The notes beneath the pieces were generated by a model. It made no database searches and was not told the origin of the DNA. It saw only the letters and a list, made by a program, of their open reading frames with translations. From Ahaetulla prasina (taxonomy: Eukaryota; Chordata; Lepidosauria; Squamata; Colubridae): 64,000 bases of DNA. The DNA is taken from NCBI RefSeq assembly GCF_028640845.1, contig NC_080540.1, forward strand, positions 93,136,061-93,200,060, written 5' to 3'. This document shows positions 21,531-32,465 of this stretch, piece after piece. Position 1 is the stretch's first letter. Every line of letters begins with the position of its first letter. A program made the translations under genes and the position numbers.

Positions 21531-22632
21531 TGATGCTGAAGAAGAAAACTCTTTTGTTGTCTGCTAGTAGAGCGGCATGTTTCAGAACTGCTTTGAAATC
21601 CTAGATGAGATTGCTGTATTGCTCCACTGGATCCTGTCCCCAGCAAGATTCAGACTTCCTCTTACAACCTAAAGTCAGGGGAAAAACTGTTGTAGGAAGG
21701 CATGTATTAGTTGCATCCTTCAGTGGTGTGCTGGATTTTTTCAAAGGTTCCCCATACAAAGGGGAAAGACCTCATTTGCTTCTGATCTTGACAGAAGCTC
21801 TGGGATGACAGGAGCTGCAGAGCAGGTTGAAAACTCACCGACTGCAGCTTTCTCATAAGGCTACGTCTGGTTGCCAGATGGCGATACAGCTGCCTTTGTT
21901 ACAGCTCTGGATGGAGTGGTACTTTTGTCAGGGAAATTGGTAGGAACAAGGTTTACCCATTCTTTATTGGGAGGGTATATAAACTATATGTTCACAAGAC
22001 TCAGTTAATGGAAACAACTGCTCTGCATCCAGTTTGCTGCCTGTTCCTTCTCTGTCATTTGGGCCACAGGCAATAAGAAACCCACAGAGAGAGGAGATAA
22101 CATAACTATGTAAGTGTACATAAAATATTTTCATATGATAGAACAAAGCTCCTGGGTGGGTTTACTTTTGAAAAAAAAAACACTTTTGTACTGAAGCAAA
22201 ATATACTTTAAAAAAAAATGACAATACTTTCAAGGTTTTCTTCGCAATGGCTAAAAACATGCCCTAAATTGTGTATTCTGTATATAGTTCCATAAATCAC
22301 GTTTCATGAAGGCTTGGCATAGAGGCATGTTTTTCTTGGCCCCCTTGTTATGCTCAAGGATCAAGAACCCCCTTAATTTAAATCATGTTTTCTTTACTAA
22401 CTCTGGAATTATGGCTTTGTCTTGTTTAAGAGGTTGGAAGATTTTATTAACCATTGTTAAATTAGAGTTCCTCTGTTCACATGGGAAAATCTGGCTTGAT
22501 GCAAGCCAGGATCTCCACAGCAGAAATTAAAGGGAGGGAAACACATATGACCATACAAACCATGCACTTCACAGCCAGGTACAAATGTAAAATGAACACT
22601 CCTCTGAATGTAATTTTGATTACATTCTCATT
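21531..22632. other. Unique DNA, no feature
   Basis: About 1.1 kb with nothing recognised. Confidence 0.5.
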
Positions 22633-22640
22633 GTTTATAA

Positions 22641-23156
22641 CAGGGGTCCTCAAACTACAGCTTGTGGGCCACATATGGCCCGCCGAAGCCATTAATCCAG
22701 ACCGTGCAAGACCACAAGGCTACCCCGCCCACATCGTCCTACCTACCCACTGGCCCCCATCCACCTTCTGGAGGCCAAGGAGGCCAAAAATGGAATGTGT
22801 GGAAGCCCCCAGAGGCCAAAGACAGGCCCATTTTTGGATAGCAGAGCAGTACTGGAGGCCAAGGTTGCCAAAAACAGGCCCGTGTTTGGCCTCCCTGGCC
22901 AAAAGAAAGAGAGAGGGAGGGAGCGAGACACATCACACAAACACACATACACACACAGATCCCGCAGCCACATCCCTTCATTATGCTCTTTTTAAGTTTA
23001 ATTTGTGTGTATTGTTTAATGGACTGCTAAATTGGCCATGCCCATCCAGTCACATGACCACCTAGCCATGCCCACCCAGCCGTTCTGCCCCCACCCACCC
23101 CGACAGTCTGAGGGATCATGAATTGGCCCCCTGTTTAAAAAGTTTGAGGACCCTTG
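22641..23156. mobile_element. Family E hAT-like element, 516 bp
   Basis: Ends CAGGGGTCCTCAAACTACAG and AAGTTTGAGGACCCTTG are inverted. Flanking 8-mers GTTTATAA and GTCTATAA agree at 7 of 8. The interior has GGCCAAGGAGGCCAAAAATG-like repeats, a CACACA stretch and CATGCCCACCCAGCC words also found in families A, F and G. A 194-codon plus-strand frame (22481-23065) runs across the left boundary and is not a gene. Confidence 0.87.
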
Positions 23157-23164
23157 GTCTATAA

Positions 23165-24174
23165 CATGATATGTAGAGAGATTTGTGAACAATTTCCACT
23201 TATTTGCCTTGTCTATAACGGCCAGTCAGCGTATTTTTTCAAAAAACACTTTACATAGGTGGATGTTTTAAACTTAGTCCTGAAAGTGAGAAGCCAGCCT
23301 CCAAAAGAGAATGACATTGAGCACATCTGAACATATTTCATGACTGAGAGAGCACAGCAAGCGGTGTTGTTTCTCAAGTGGAATATGTTCAGCCTTGGTG
23401 GACTCTTATAGCTTTTTAAAAAGCTTATGGGGTTCCTGTATTTGCTGAAAAATAAAAATCCAAATATCTTTTTGGTTTCTTAGAATTTGTTATAGTGTAG
23501 ATTTTATGTAGCCAGCCAGTCAGCCAGTAATTTATGTGTTATCTCTATATGTTATGGTGTAGAACCTTGAAATATCATGAATGTGAATAGAAGAGCTCCT
23601 AGGTACTTGCTTTCAGGTATTTATTCTTATTGTCTGACAATTGCTATTATTTTCAGTCTGCCTCAGTATCAGTCCATCAAGAGGCGATATTATTGCTTCT
23701 GCTTCCTCACAGCATTTACTTCAAATGCAGAACATATTGCTTATATAAATGCTTCTCGCCTCATTTTGAATAGCTAACTAAAGGCATACTTTATCATGAC
23801 TACAGAATTATGCACAGTATGTAGAAAAAGAGTTGATCATGTCTGGAAAAACAGTGCTGGGATAGATGTTCTTTTCAGTTCTGTCTTCGAGCAAAACAAA
23901 TACAGGAAATCTACCCATTTTCTTAAGTGCTGCTGTCGGCCATTCCTGCTGTTTTACAAGTGAAAGTTGTGATTAATGAGTCACCAGTAATGAAGGTATA
24001 AATAGCAAAATGACTGGTACGGCTGCAGGCTGATCAAGCGTTTCAAATATGGTCATGGTCTACTCTGGGATTCAGATTTTCTCAGTGGCATTTTAAATAC
24101 CCATGTACAATAAACTCAAATGGATCTGTAGGCAATTAATTAAACAAAACCTGGGTAAACCTTCATGAAGAAAG
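23165..24174. other. Unique DNA, no feature
   Basis: Nothing recognised. Confidence 0.5.
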
Positions 24175-24175
24175 T

Positions 24176-24176
24176 C

Positions 24177-24240
<64 letters not shown>

Positions 24241-24241
24241 A
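24176..24241. repeat. (ATATGT)n microsatellite
   Basis: About ten perfect hexanucleotide units. The minus-strand 105-codon frame over it reads Ile-His repeats and is an artefact. Confidence 0.97.
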
Positions 24242-24667
24242 AAAATTAGGAAAAGCATCTTTTATCACAATCATTGTATATGAAACCGATTTTCTTCTCC
24301 TATGTTGGATTATTATTAGCAGCCTCCTGATGGAGTAGATGAGACGGGTGCTACCATGGCTGAATTTTCCACATTTATCTTTGACATGCAATTTATCTTT
24401 GTCTCCTATGAATGAAGCAACCATCACAATAGCTGCCTTGTGAAAGGCAATACACATAATGCCGGTAGTTCTGCTCCAGGAGAAATCTTAGCCGTATGAG
24501 AAGGATATCTAATGATAGCGAATAAAAAATTCAGCTCAAGTGAAATGCACCCAAGGACAGCACTTACTGCCTATACGCATATTTTCCTTGGCTTCATTGA
24601 GCATGGAGTGAATCGGAATTGGTGACTTGTGTATATGAATGATCAAGTGCAATACAATAGGTGAAAT
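24242..24667. other. Unique DNA, no feature
   Basis: Nothing recognised. Confidence 0.5.
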
Positions 24668-24675
24668 GCGTATAC

Positions 24676-24812
24676 CAGGGCTGTCAAACTCCCAGGGCCC
24701 GCGGGCTGAAGGCATCAAACATTGGACACGCCCACACCCTGTTTAGCAAAGATGAAAAAAGTCCTGATACGTCATGTGATGCCACTGTGATGACATGAGT
24801 TTGACATCCCTG
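24676..24812 (+). mobile_element. Family A hAT-like MITE, copy 3
   Basis: 137 bp, ends CAGGGCTGTCAAACTCCC and GAGTTTGACATCCCTG. Flanking 8-mers GCGTATAC and GTATATAC agree at 6 of 8. Confidence 0.87.
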
Positions 24813-24820
24813 GTATATAC

Positions 24821-25055
24821 TGTTTTTTTTTTTTAATGAAAGCAATTCATAAGTTATATCAGGCTCCAAGAAAAACACATGGTGATTTTTTCCAAGCAAA
24901 TTTCTTTATTTTTTCACATCTACAGACAGAAACATGCCAAACTGAAATACCCTACTATCTGCAACAAGCATATACTCTGACAATTATTACAGAGGGGCTG
25001 TCTTCACCCTGTTTCTTTCACATAAACTTTCTGAACTGAGCTGCCTCTTACTCAG
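24821..25055. other. Unique DNA, no feature
   Basis: Short AT-rich spacer. Confidence 0.45.
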
Positions 25056-25180
25056 AATAACAGAATAACAGAGCTGGGTGGGACCTTTGAGGTCTTCTAG
25101 TCCAATCCTCTGCTCAGGCAGGAAATCCTATACCATCTCAGACAAAAGGTTGCCCAGTCTCTGGAGCACACCCTCTCCCT
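25056..25180 (-). mobile_element. CR1 LINE 3' end
   Basis: Minus-strand UTR end: plus-strand AATAACAGAATAACAGAGCT, GAGGTCTTCTAGTCCAATCC and TCAGGCAGGAAATCCTATAC. The match weakens after about 25150. Confidence 0.75.
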
Positions 25181-25399
25181 CCTTGAAATCCAGACTACAT
25201 ATCCATCACAGATTGATGATTAAGTGATGATTAAATCAAGTGATATTTAAAAGTCACAAATTAAGAATTTAAGAGAACCCATACGAGATCAAACCCGAGC
25301 TGTAACTAGTTCAATGCTGTATTCCCATAGCAATGATTGTCTATGGAAAGGTCGCAAGTTAGACAGGAGCACTATGGTTCTCCTCCTCCATTTTCTGAT

Positions 25400-25560
25400 A
25401 TTTTATTTATTTATTTTCGTCAAGCATGTATTTTATGACAGATACAAGTGTAAACATAATTATAGATACACAGAGTTATTTTGGATTTATCTGGTAATCT
25501 TTATCTTGCATACTATCATAACCAACAAATTTCAGCCCACAGGGCTGAAGAACTCTCATC
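25400..25560 (-). mobile_element. LINE 3' end, AATAAATA-tailed family (tentative)
   Basis: The left edge ATTTATTTATTTATTTTCGTC, followed by AAGCATGTATTTTATGACAG in pieces, is the complement of the tail layout CTTGACAAATGAATAAAATA seen at 25.9 kb. Probably a diverged minus-strand copy of the same family. Confidence 0.4.
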
Positions 25561-25576
25561 TATTAGAAGCATCTCT

Positions 25577-25944
25577 CATATAAAATATCATATCAAATTA
25601 TATAAAATAATGCATGAACACACAATAGATACAAACTTAAGGTAAACTGCACCAAACTCGATTGCAGAAAATATGACATCAGCAACAGAGTGGTCAATGA
25701 CTGGAATGCACTACTGACTCTGTGGTTTCATCCCCAAACCCCCAAAATTTTAACCTTAGACTGGCTACTGTTGATCTTACCCCATTCCTAAGAGGTCTGT
25801 AAGGGGCGTGCATAAGAGCACCAGCATGCCCACTATCCCTGTCCTAATGTTCCCTTTACTTGTATTCATTTTATGTATTCAGTTCATACTTATATATATT
25901 ATCTAATATGTACTTGACAAATGAATAAAATAAATAAATAAATA
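25577..25944 (+). mobile_element. LINE 3' end with 16-bp target duplication
   Basis: Flanked by TATTAGAAGCATCTCT (25561-25576) and TATTAGAAGTATCTCT (25945-25960), 15 of 16 identical. Coding traces of a WNALP-type C-terminal motif are followed by the diagnostic CCCATTCCTAAGAGGTCTGT and AAGGGGCGTGCATAAGAGCA, ending in AATAAATA repeats. A related copy is at 32.2 kb. The WN..LP end suggests the CR1/L2/Rex group, but the long target duplication is unusual for CR1. Clade open. Confidence 0.7.
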
Positions 25945-25961
25945 TATTAGAAGTATCTCTA

Positions 25962-26345
25962 CTAACCCTCTTGCTGGAACTAGGTGTGTCTAGTTTGATG
26001 AAAAGAAGGACTAGAAGTGACATGATAGCAGTGTTCCAATATCTCAGGAGCTGCCACAAAGAAGAGGGAGTCAAGCTATTCTCCAAAGCACCTGAGGATA
26101 GAACAAGAAGCAATGGATGGAAACTAATCAAGGAGAGAAGCAACTTAGAGCTAAGAAGAAATTTCCTGACAGAACAATTAATCAGTGAAACAACTTGCAT
26201 CTAGGAATTGTAAATGCTCTAACACTGGAAGTTTTAAAAAAGAGGTTGAATCAACATTTGTCTGAAATGGTATAGGGTTTCCTGCCTAAGCAGGGGGTTG
26301 GACTAGAAGACCTCCATGGTCCCTTCCCACTCTGTTATTCTATTT
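25962..26345 (+). mobile_element. CR1 LINE 3' end
   Basis: Begins in ORF2 (LELGVSSLMKRRTRSDMIAV, then FQYLRSC, RSNGWKLIKERSNLELRRNF), breaks frame near 26170, and runs through the UTR (GTTGGACTAGAAGACCTCCA) to TCTGTTATTCTATTTTATTC. It abuts the right target duplication of the preceding LINE. Confidence 0.87.
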
Positions 26346-26423
26346 TATTCCAATGCTACCAATAGATTAAGAAAAAGCTAAAATGTCATAGTCTTTATAA
26401 TATTATTTAGGGAATTCTTCTTC

Positions 26424-26605
26424 AAGTAGTCCTTGTTTAATGAATGCCTCATTTAGCAACCATTTGCACTTACAATGATGATGAAAAAGTAACTATCATC
26501 ACTCCTCACATTTATGACTTTCATAGGTCTGTGAAGAAAGGAAAGCTGCAGTAAGATTATAAACACAGTCCCAGTTGTGGTTGCTAAATGAAGACTACCT
26601 GTATT
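26424..26605 (+). mobile_element. Family D element, diverged
   Basis: Starts AAGTAGTCCTTGTTTAATGA and ends GCTAAATGAAGACTACCTGTA in pieces. Internal CTCATTTAGCAACC and TGAAAAAGTAAC follow family order. Internally deleted. Confidence 0.6.
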
Positions 26606-26694
26606 TACATTCCTCTCTATTAGCACCTGTTTTCTATCCATACATGCACAAGAGGATCTTTTTTAAATATAAGACTACTAATTCTACTCTGAGG

Positions 26695-26934
26695 AATCCC
26701 TTCTGGATGTCTCCATATCCTCAATTGTTCACATCCATAGAACCAAAATTGACTAATGAAACTATTGCAGCACTACTACTTAATGCACCAAACCTAGTGC
26801 ACAACACACAAATTTATTTTGGAAACTTCCCCATTTACTTCCATTTTGATGGACAAATACACAAACAGGTCAGAGGAACAGAAGTGGGATTGTCCATGTC
26901 AGGATTCTTAATAGACCTAGTGATGTAATGTGTT
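26695..26934 (+). pseudogene. Penelope-like reverse transcriptase fragment
   Basis: One open frame (within 26575-26928) reads QLFTSIEPKLTNETIAALLL and, further on, IYFHFDGQIHKQVRGTE with VGLSMSGFL. This follows the vertebrate Penelope-like order: a LFTSIP motif, about 40 residues, then YF.F.G.IY.Q..GT and a MGSP.S motif. Here the conserved MGSP is altered, and the region before LFTSI and the catalytic YXDD segment are missing. Family match is by recognition only. Confidence 0.6.
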
Positions 26935-27160
26935 CTTTTTTTTTCTTTTGTCAATCTGATTCAATGGAAAACACTGTTGATGGTTTTCTAGGAGATGACC
27001 GGGCTTAGCCCAAGGGAGGGGTCAAATGCATTATCAGTCTTGAGTTCCTTTGTGCCCACAGGAGATCTAAGTCCAGCTTACCTTGAATTCCATTGACTTT
27101 TACCTATTGCCAATTTGCTACTGCCATTAATAGTTCAGTTTCATTTTGATTGCCATTGAT
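26935..27160. other. Spacer, no feature
   Basis: Nothing recognised between the Penelope-like fragment and the Rex-type end. Confidence 0.45.
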
Positions 27161-27447
27161 TGCCATCACTCTGCTAAACAAATAATTCCCTCAACACTGT
27201 CAGACTATTTACTGAATCTGCACTACTATTAATCGTTTCATAGTTCCCATCACCAATCTCTTTCCACTTATGACTGTATGACTATAACTTGTTGCTGGCA
27301 ATCCTTATGATTTACATTGATATATTGATCATCAATTGTGTTGTAAATGTTGTACCTTGATGAACGTATCTTTTCCTTTATGTACACTGAGAGCATATGC
27401 ACCAAGACAAATTCCTTGTGTGTCCAATCACACTTGGCCAATAAAAA
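27161..27447 (+). mobile_element. Rex-type LINE 3' UTR
   Basis: Starts TGCCATCACTCTGCTAAACA, just after the ORF end position seen in the copy at 57.6 kb. It contains TTATGACTGTATGACTATAA, TGTACACTGAGAGCATATGC and CACACTTGGCCAATAAA. It passes directly into a TTCTA microsatellite. Confidence 0.85.
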
Positions 27448-27524
27448 TTCTATTCTATTCTATTCTATTCTATTCTATTCTATTCTATTCTATTTTATTC
27501 TATTCTATTCTATTCTATTCTATT
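27448..27524. repeat. (TTCTA)n microsatellite at LINE tail
   Basis: About 15 pentanucleotide units with one T-for-C change, starting at the last bases of the Rex-type 3' end. The same pentamer (as AATAG on the other strand) sits at 17.4 and 58.6 kb on the same LINE end. Its repetition there indicates that the tail seeds the microsatellite. Confidence 0.95.
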
Positions 27525-27589
27525 GTACAGGAATAATTGTAGAATTAAATAATTTGGAATGGTGTAAGGTTGGGGCTGCTCAGCAAACA

Positions 27590-27830
27590 CTCCAGAAGGG
27601 AAAGGGTAGGGAGAAAGGAGCAGAAGGAAGGAAGAATGTAGGTAGGTAGGTAGGTAGGAAAGAAGGGAGGGGGAAGAGAGGGTAAGAGGAGAAGAAGGAG
27701 GGGAAGAGAGAGGGTTAGAAAGGATGGAAGTGGGAAGGAGGAGAGGAAGTAGGAAAGTGAGGAGGAGGAAGGTTGGGGAAAGTAGAAGATGGTAGAGAAG
27801 GGTAGAAAGGATTGGGGAAGGTAGTGGTGG
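27590..27830. repeat. Polypurine low-complexity tract
   Basis: About 240 bp almost all A and G on the plus strand, including five GTAG units near 27629-27655. Long Ser/Leu/Pro frames on the minus strand are artefacts. Confidence 0.88.
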
Positions 27831-28937
27831 CTGAGCAGGCCCGATTGAGCATAATTTGTGTATAGGATTGATGGATGGATAAGAGATTGTACTGTACACT
27901 GGTCAAATTGTTGGAATTATTATGGAAAATAATTTTTTTTTGAAAAAAATAGTTCAGTTTCATAGAGAGCATAACCTTGCAATAAATCTTTATACTCATT
28001 CGAATTGCCTGGAACTTCTGATTTTTCCATGCTTGATAGGCTTATGTGTATATTCTAGTTGATTTTTATTTTGTTAATGATAAATTTGTCATTCACATAA
28101 TGGAGCCGTATTTGGTTTGTAGCTATGGGAATACTGTTTTACCTGAACAGACATACATATCAGCAGGGAAAATAGCAAACTAGGAACCCAAGCGTACTGC
28201 AGAACAAATCATACTGATCGAGGTGTTTTAGTCTTCGTCAAATCAAGTAAATAATAAAAAAATTTAGAAGCCAACATTATAAAAGCTGTATTTTAGAAAC
28301 ATACTCTGTTAGTACGAGTTGGTCACTTGGCTAATAAAAACATACTTGATCTACTATACAATTAAATATCGCTCAAGTATTTAAAATATTAATTAAATAA
28401 TACGTTTAGTATCCAGATTTGGGTTAATTAACTGAAGCTACAGTCCAAGCATAACTGTAGTCAATAATTGGCAGCAGCTAACAACATCCATATAAATGTA
28501 GATGAGGGTAGAAAAAGCAAAAAAAAAAGCTATAAATCTAAAATGAAATCAAATAATAACTCATATACTCATTTCCATTTTACCCTCTTTTTGGCAGCAT
28601 TTGATCTCCCAGGCTCCTCTTACTTTGAGTTAAATACTATTGACTGTAAAAAGGCTTTCTTTAAGCAGAAGTGTATGTGTTTATATGTTGGTCTCTTGCC
28701 TCTCCACCACATGATGGCACCAGCATACAGGAGCTATACCTGCCATATGAGTAGAAGTCTATTTTTTTTTTATAAAGAAGAAAATTGAAATAGGCGATTT
28801 ACTTATAGTATGGATTTCTCTGTAAAACTGGTTCCTGTCTCTGTTATTTTTAATGACATGTTTTCATTAAAGATGTTTTTTAAAAATCATATGATTGGTG
28901 TTTGTCAAAATAAAATGGGAGTGGACAATCTAAAGCA
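27831..28937. other. Unique AT-rich DNA, no feature
   Basis: No repeat or gene recognised. The 106-codon frame at 28468-28788 has no domain sense. Confidence 0.45.
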
Positions 28938-29063
28938 CAGGTGTCAAACTCGGTGCATCACGTTGCTGTCACATGATGTATCATGATGTTTTTTCCCTTT
29001 GAGAAGCTGGGATGGTCTGTTCGTGACGCATCCGACCCATGGGCCACCAATTGGACACCCCTG
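28938..29063 (-). mobile_element. Family A hAT-like MITE, copy 4
   Basis: 126 bp, ends CAGGTGTCAAACTC and TTGGACACCCCTG. Reverse orientation by the internal GACCCATGGGCC motif at the right side. The flanks share TCTAA but no clean 8-mer duplication. Confidence 0.82.
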
Positions 29064-29071
29064 GTCTAAGG

Positions 29072-30419
29072 AGTGTATGAAGACTCTTTTCTTTGAAACC
29101 TAGTACCCTGAATTTATAAATTCAGCAGCAAAAAAAAAAGAAAGCAGAAAACTTCAGTGATCTGGAAATTTTAAATGTGGGGTTAACGGCAAGATACCCC
29201 CTGCCATTCTCAGTCTTAAGGCCTCCAGCTGCCGAAATATGGGATCCCAGGCACATCTTTTGGGGTGAAGATATCATATCTTGACATAGGCAGCTGTGTC
29301 CTCACCTCTGGACTAGCTCATCCTACGATAGAATGCTATCTGCTTTGCAATAAAGACCAGTCATGCATTGTGGAATCACAACTAAGTGATATGAATTGAT
29401 GGCTAGTCCTTCAATATTATTTCAATAATATGCTTTGGTATTGTTAAGATTGCTTCATAGTATGACACTAACACTTGCTTCAGCAGGAGCTTTTTCAAAA
29501 TCATACTTGCTTGTGGACAGGTGATGACACTAGGCTGACAAGCAAGAGATTTTAGATTAATGAGGCTACAAAAGCCAAATTTTTATGTTTGTTTTTGAGA
29601 AAGTCACTAGTCAAAGAAGCAACTACCTTTTTTAAAAATCTTTCTTCAATCTTTATCCCAAGTGCTAAGGCTTTTTAGACCTTAGACTCAGGTCTCTCAG
29701 ATTTCTTCCTAAAGATATTTTACTCTGGCTTCCTGGGTCAACATGTTATCCTCTAATCTTAAAGGGTATTATTATCTTGGAAATGGTAAGAATTGTTTTA
29801 AACTTGTTTTACAAAGCCAGATTCTTACTGTGATACTGTTCCCTGTAATTAATCCTGCAGATGCTGAGAATCCATGAGGCATATTTACTGATTATCATGC
29901 CTCAAAATGTTTAGGCAATTTTGTGTTCATGCCGCGAATGTAAATGTTTATTCATAAATATATGTACAGCATGGAGATAAGCTACTTTCATGGGCATGCT
30001 GTGCTTGCTTAATATGTCTATAAAAAGCTTAAAGAACAGCTTCTTGAAGTCTGTATGCTTATGTTTTATTTGCATTAAGGGTAAAGCTAATAGAATGTCT
30101 CTCGGCAAATACGAAGTATAAGATTATTCTTGAAAATAAAACACATCACACAATCCAGACATGTATAGGATAATAGGGTACCTTCTAAAGATGTCATTTC
30201 TCTTGCCCTCCCTCACTCCCCTGCCCACCACATGGTGATCCAGCTCTAACCATGAAGTTTATCATTTATTATGAAACGAATTCTCCTCTGGGTAAGGACA
30301 CATCTGGTTAACCAAAGGAAACGTATAAAAGTCTCTCCTACCATGATTATGAGATAATTACTCAGTATCAGTTTTGGATCAAGGGGAACCTAAAATGCAA
30401 ATCTCATCCCTCAGGAGGC
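29072..30419. other. Unique DNA, no feature
   Basis: About 1.3 kb without a recognised element. Confidence 0.5.
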
Positions 30420-30427
30420 GTGCAACC

Positions 30428-31129
30428 CCGGGGTGAAATGCTCCCAGTTCGGACCAGATCGCATGATCCGGTAGCGAAGGGGGGGGGTGTAGTTCGGAGA
30501 ACCAGTAGCAAAAATCCCTGCCCCCCCCCTACCCACACCTCGGTGTTTCTCTTCTCTGTCCCTGAAGCTCTCGGTGATGATATAGCTGCAAACAACCTTA
30601 AATGACTGCTGCGGTGCTTCAAAGGGCCACTCTACAGCTGATCAGCGCTGTAGGCAGCTAGTAGACCGGTGCCTCTATTTTTAAAGAAGGTAGACCGGTG
30701 CGCTCCCCAAAAAAGGCAATTAATAGACCGGTGCCTCTATTTTTAAAGACATTTCTGAGATTTCTGTATTTCTGTAGTGTTTCACTCTAACTACACAAAC
30801 ACACAAAATCTCACAAAACTGTATGTGGCATTTTGTGTGTGTGTGTTCAGTTGTGTTGTTTTGTGTTGTGTGTGTGTAAAGTGTGAACGTTGGTTTTTGA
30901 GCTTTTTGTGGCTGTGTGAAGTGTATGAAGTGTGAAGTGCAGCTGCTTTTACATTGTGTGTGTCAGTTGTGTGTGTGTAAAGTGTGAAAGTTGGGTTTTG
31001 GTACCTCTTATTGTTTTGTATACTTTGTTTATTATTTTTATTATTTATTGTTACTGGCCACGCCCACCCATCTGACCACCAAGCCACACCCACAGAACCT
31101 GTAGGGAAAATTTTTAGATTTCACCCCTG
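30428..31129. mobile_element. Family G hAT-like element, 702 bp
   Basis: Ends CCGGGGTGAAATG and ATTTCACCCCTG, with a perfect 8-bp target duplication GTGCAACC (30420-30427, 31130-31137). Subterminal CGGAGAACCAGTAG and CCACACCCACAGAACCTGT mark the family. Inside are direct repeats of TAGACCGGTGCCTCTATTTT (from 30662 and 30724, with a third partial at 30691) and a GTGT-rich block. About 200 bp of that block reappears inverted in the element at 44.8 kb. Non-coding. Confidence 0.9.
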
Positions 31130-31137
31130 GTGCAACC

Positions 31138-31663
31138 CCATTCAGGATAGCATATTCTCCAATTGCTGGACACCAGGCCATGGAAACAGCAATAACTCTG
31201 TTTGGCTGAATTCATCTTGCTCTGTCACCTCCATATTTGGTTCTTTACTTCCTGGAGGCCTAAACGTAAACTCCAAAGAAATGAGAATTGCAGCTGTGCA
31301 GCTGTGAGCATAACAAATAGTAAGTAACTCCAAACTTCAGAAAGACTTTTCCCAGCAGCTTCTTACAGGTGATGAATAACACGATAGAATGTTAGACATG
31401 ATATAACCCACCAAGGCAATTCCCAAATAGATGCTTCTCTGAATCATCTCTTGTTCAGTCCAAAGAGAGAAGAAGACAAAACTGAAATGGGATTCCAAAA
31501 GAATACTGAGGTCAATATTTTCAAAAGCTGCTGAGAGTTATAAGAGTTTCTCTCATACCATTACAACGATTAAGACACAGGCAGACTCTTCGTCCTCATC
31601 TAATTGGTCAGAATACATACCTAAAAAAATAGGACGTTCCAAAGATGGAGCCTGGAAAGTGAG
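31138..31663. other. Unique DNA, no feature
   Basis: Nothing recognised. Confidence 0.5.
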
Positions 31664-31792
31664 ATAGCAATAGCACTTTGACTTATAGACCAGTTCACAG
31701 TGCTCTACAGCCCTCTCTAAGCAGTTTACATAGTCAGCATATTGACCCCAACAATCTGGGTCCTCATTTTACAGACCTTGGAAGGATGATGG
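31664..31792 (-). mobile_element. tRNA-derived SINE fragment, minus strand
   Basis: Complement of the 3' half of the SINE at 63.1 kb: plus-strand GCTCTACAGCCCTCTCTAAG, CAGTTTACATAGTCAGCATA and CAACAATCTGGGTCCTCATT. The head is missing. Confidence 0.75.
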
Positions 31793-32194
31793 ACCCTTTA
31801 TGGAACATTTGTATGGGGAAAAATAGTCATAGAGTAGAAAATCTCAAGGAATATAGACTGGCCTTAAAGTTTCTTGCCTTTCTTAAAGCATTACATCATT
31901 TCTCTTGGTTACAATTTTACACATCTTTTAAGCTAAAACACAAGTTTTAGATATTCAGATTTAAAATAGTTTATCAGAATTATTGTTCTTTTAAGATGAC
32001 TAATGGTCCTTTTAGCAACATATCCCACAATTGATTGGCCCTTCTGGGTAACCTTAAATATTAAAGATTATTTTTAATAATATTTCAATAATTAATAATT
32101 ATTTTATAATTAATTATAAATAATTAATTAATATAATAATTATATTATATTAATTATAAATAAATAATTAATAATTAATTTTAATAATTAAGAT
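31793..32194. other. AT-rich, partly palindromic stretch
   Basis: 32080-32190 is nearly pure A/T with repeated TTAATTA and AATAATT words that can pair with each other. No element boundary found. Confidence 0.6.
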
Positions 32195-32465
32195 TATTCC
32201 CATAATCCTAAAAGCTTTAACCAAAAACTTTCTACTATTGACCTCACCCCATTCCTAAGAGGACCATAAGGGGCGTGCATAAGCGCACAAACGTGCCTAC
32301 CATTCCTGTCCTATTGTTTTTCTTTTTCTTCTTCATATATATATATATATATGCTTATTCCTCCTAATATTTACTCATATATATGTTTATACACTATATA
32401 ATCTTTTTGTATGATGCCTACATATATTGTTGTGACAAATAAATGAAATAAATAATAAATAAAAA
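32195..32465 (+). mobile_element. LINE 3' end, AATAAATA-tailed family
   Basis: Carries the same CCCATTCCTAAGAGGACCAT and AAGGGGCGTGCATAAGCGCA as the 25.6 kb copy, then an (AT)n run, a GACAAATAAATG tail and AATAAATA repeats. 5'-truncated; no target duplication noticed. Confidence 0.72.

Noticed and set aside
22481..23065. 194-codon plus-strand open frame
   Set aside because: It starts in unique DNA and runs across the left boundary of the family E element with its flanking 8-mers. No domain; composition-driven.
24140..24457. 105-codon minus-strand frame with Ile-His repeats
   Set aside because: Translation of the (ATATGT)n microsatellite.
28468..28788. 106-codon plus-strand frame
   Set aside because: Lys/Asn/Ser-rich, no domain, AT-rich surroundings. 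Treated as chance.
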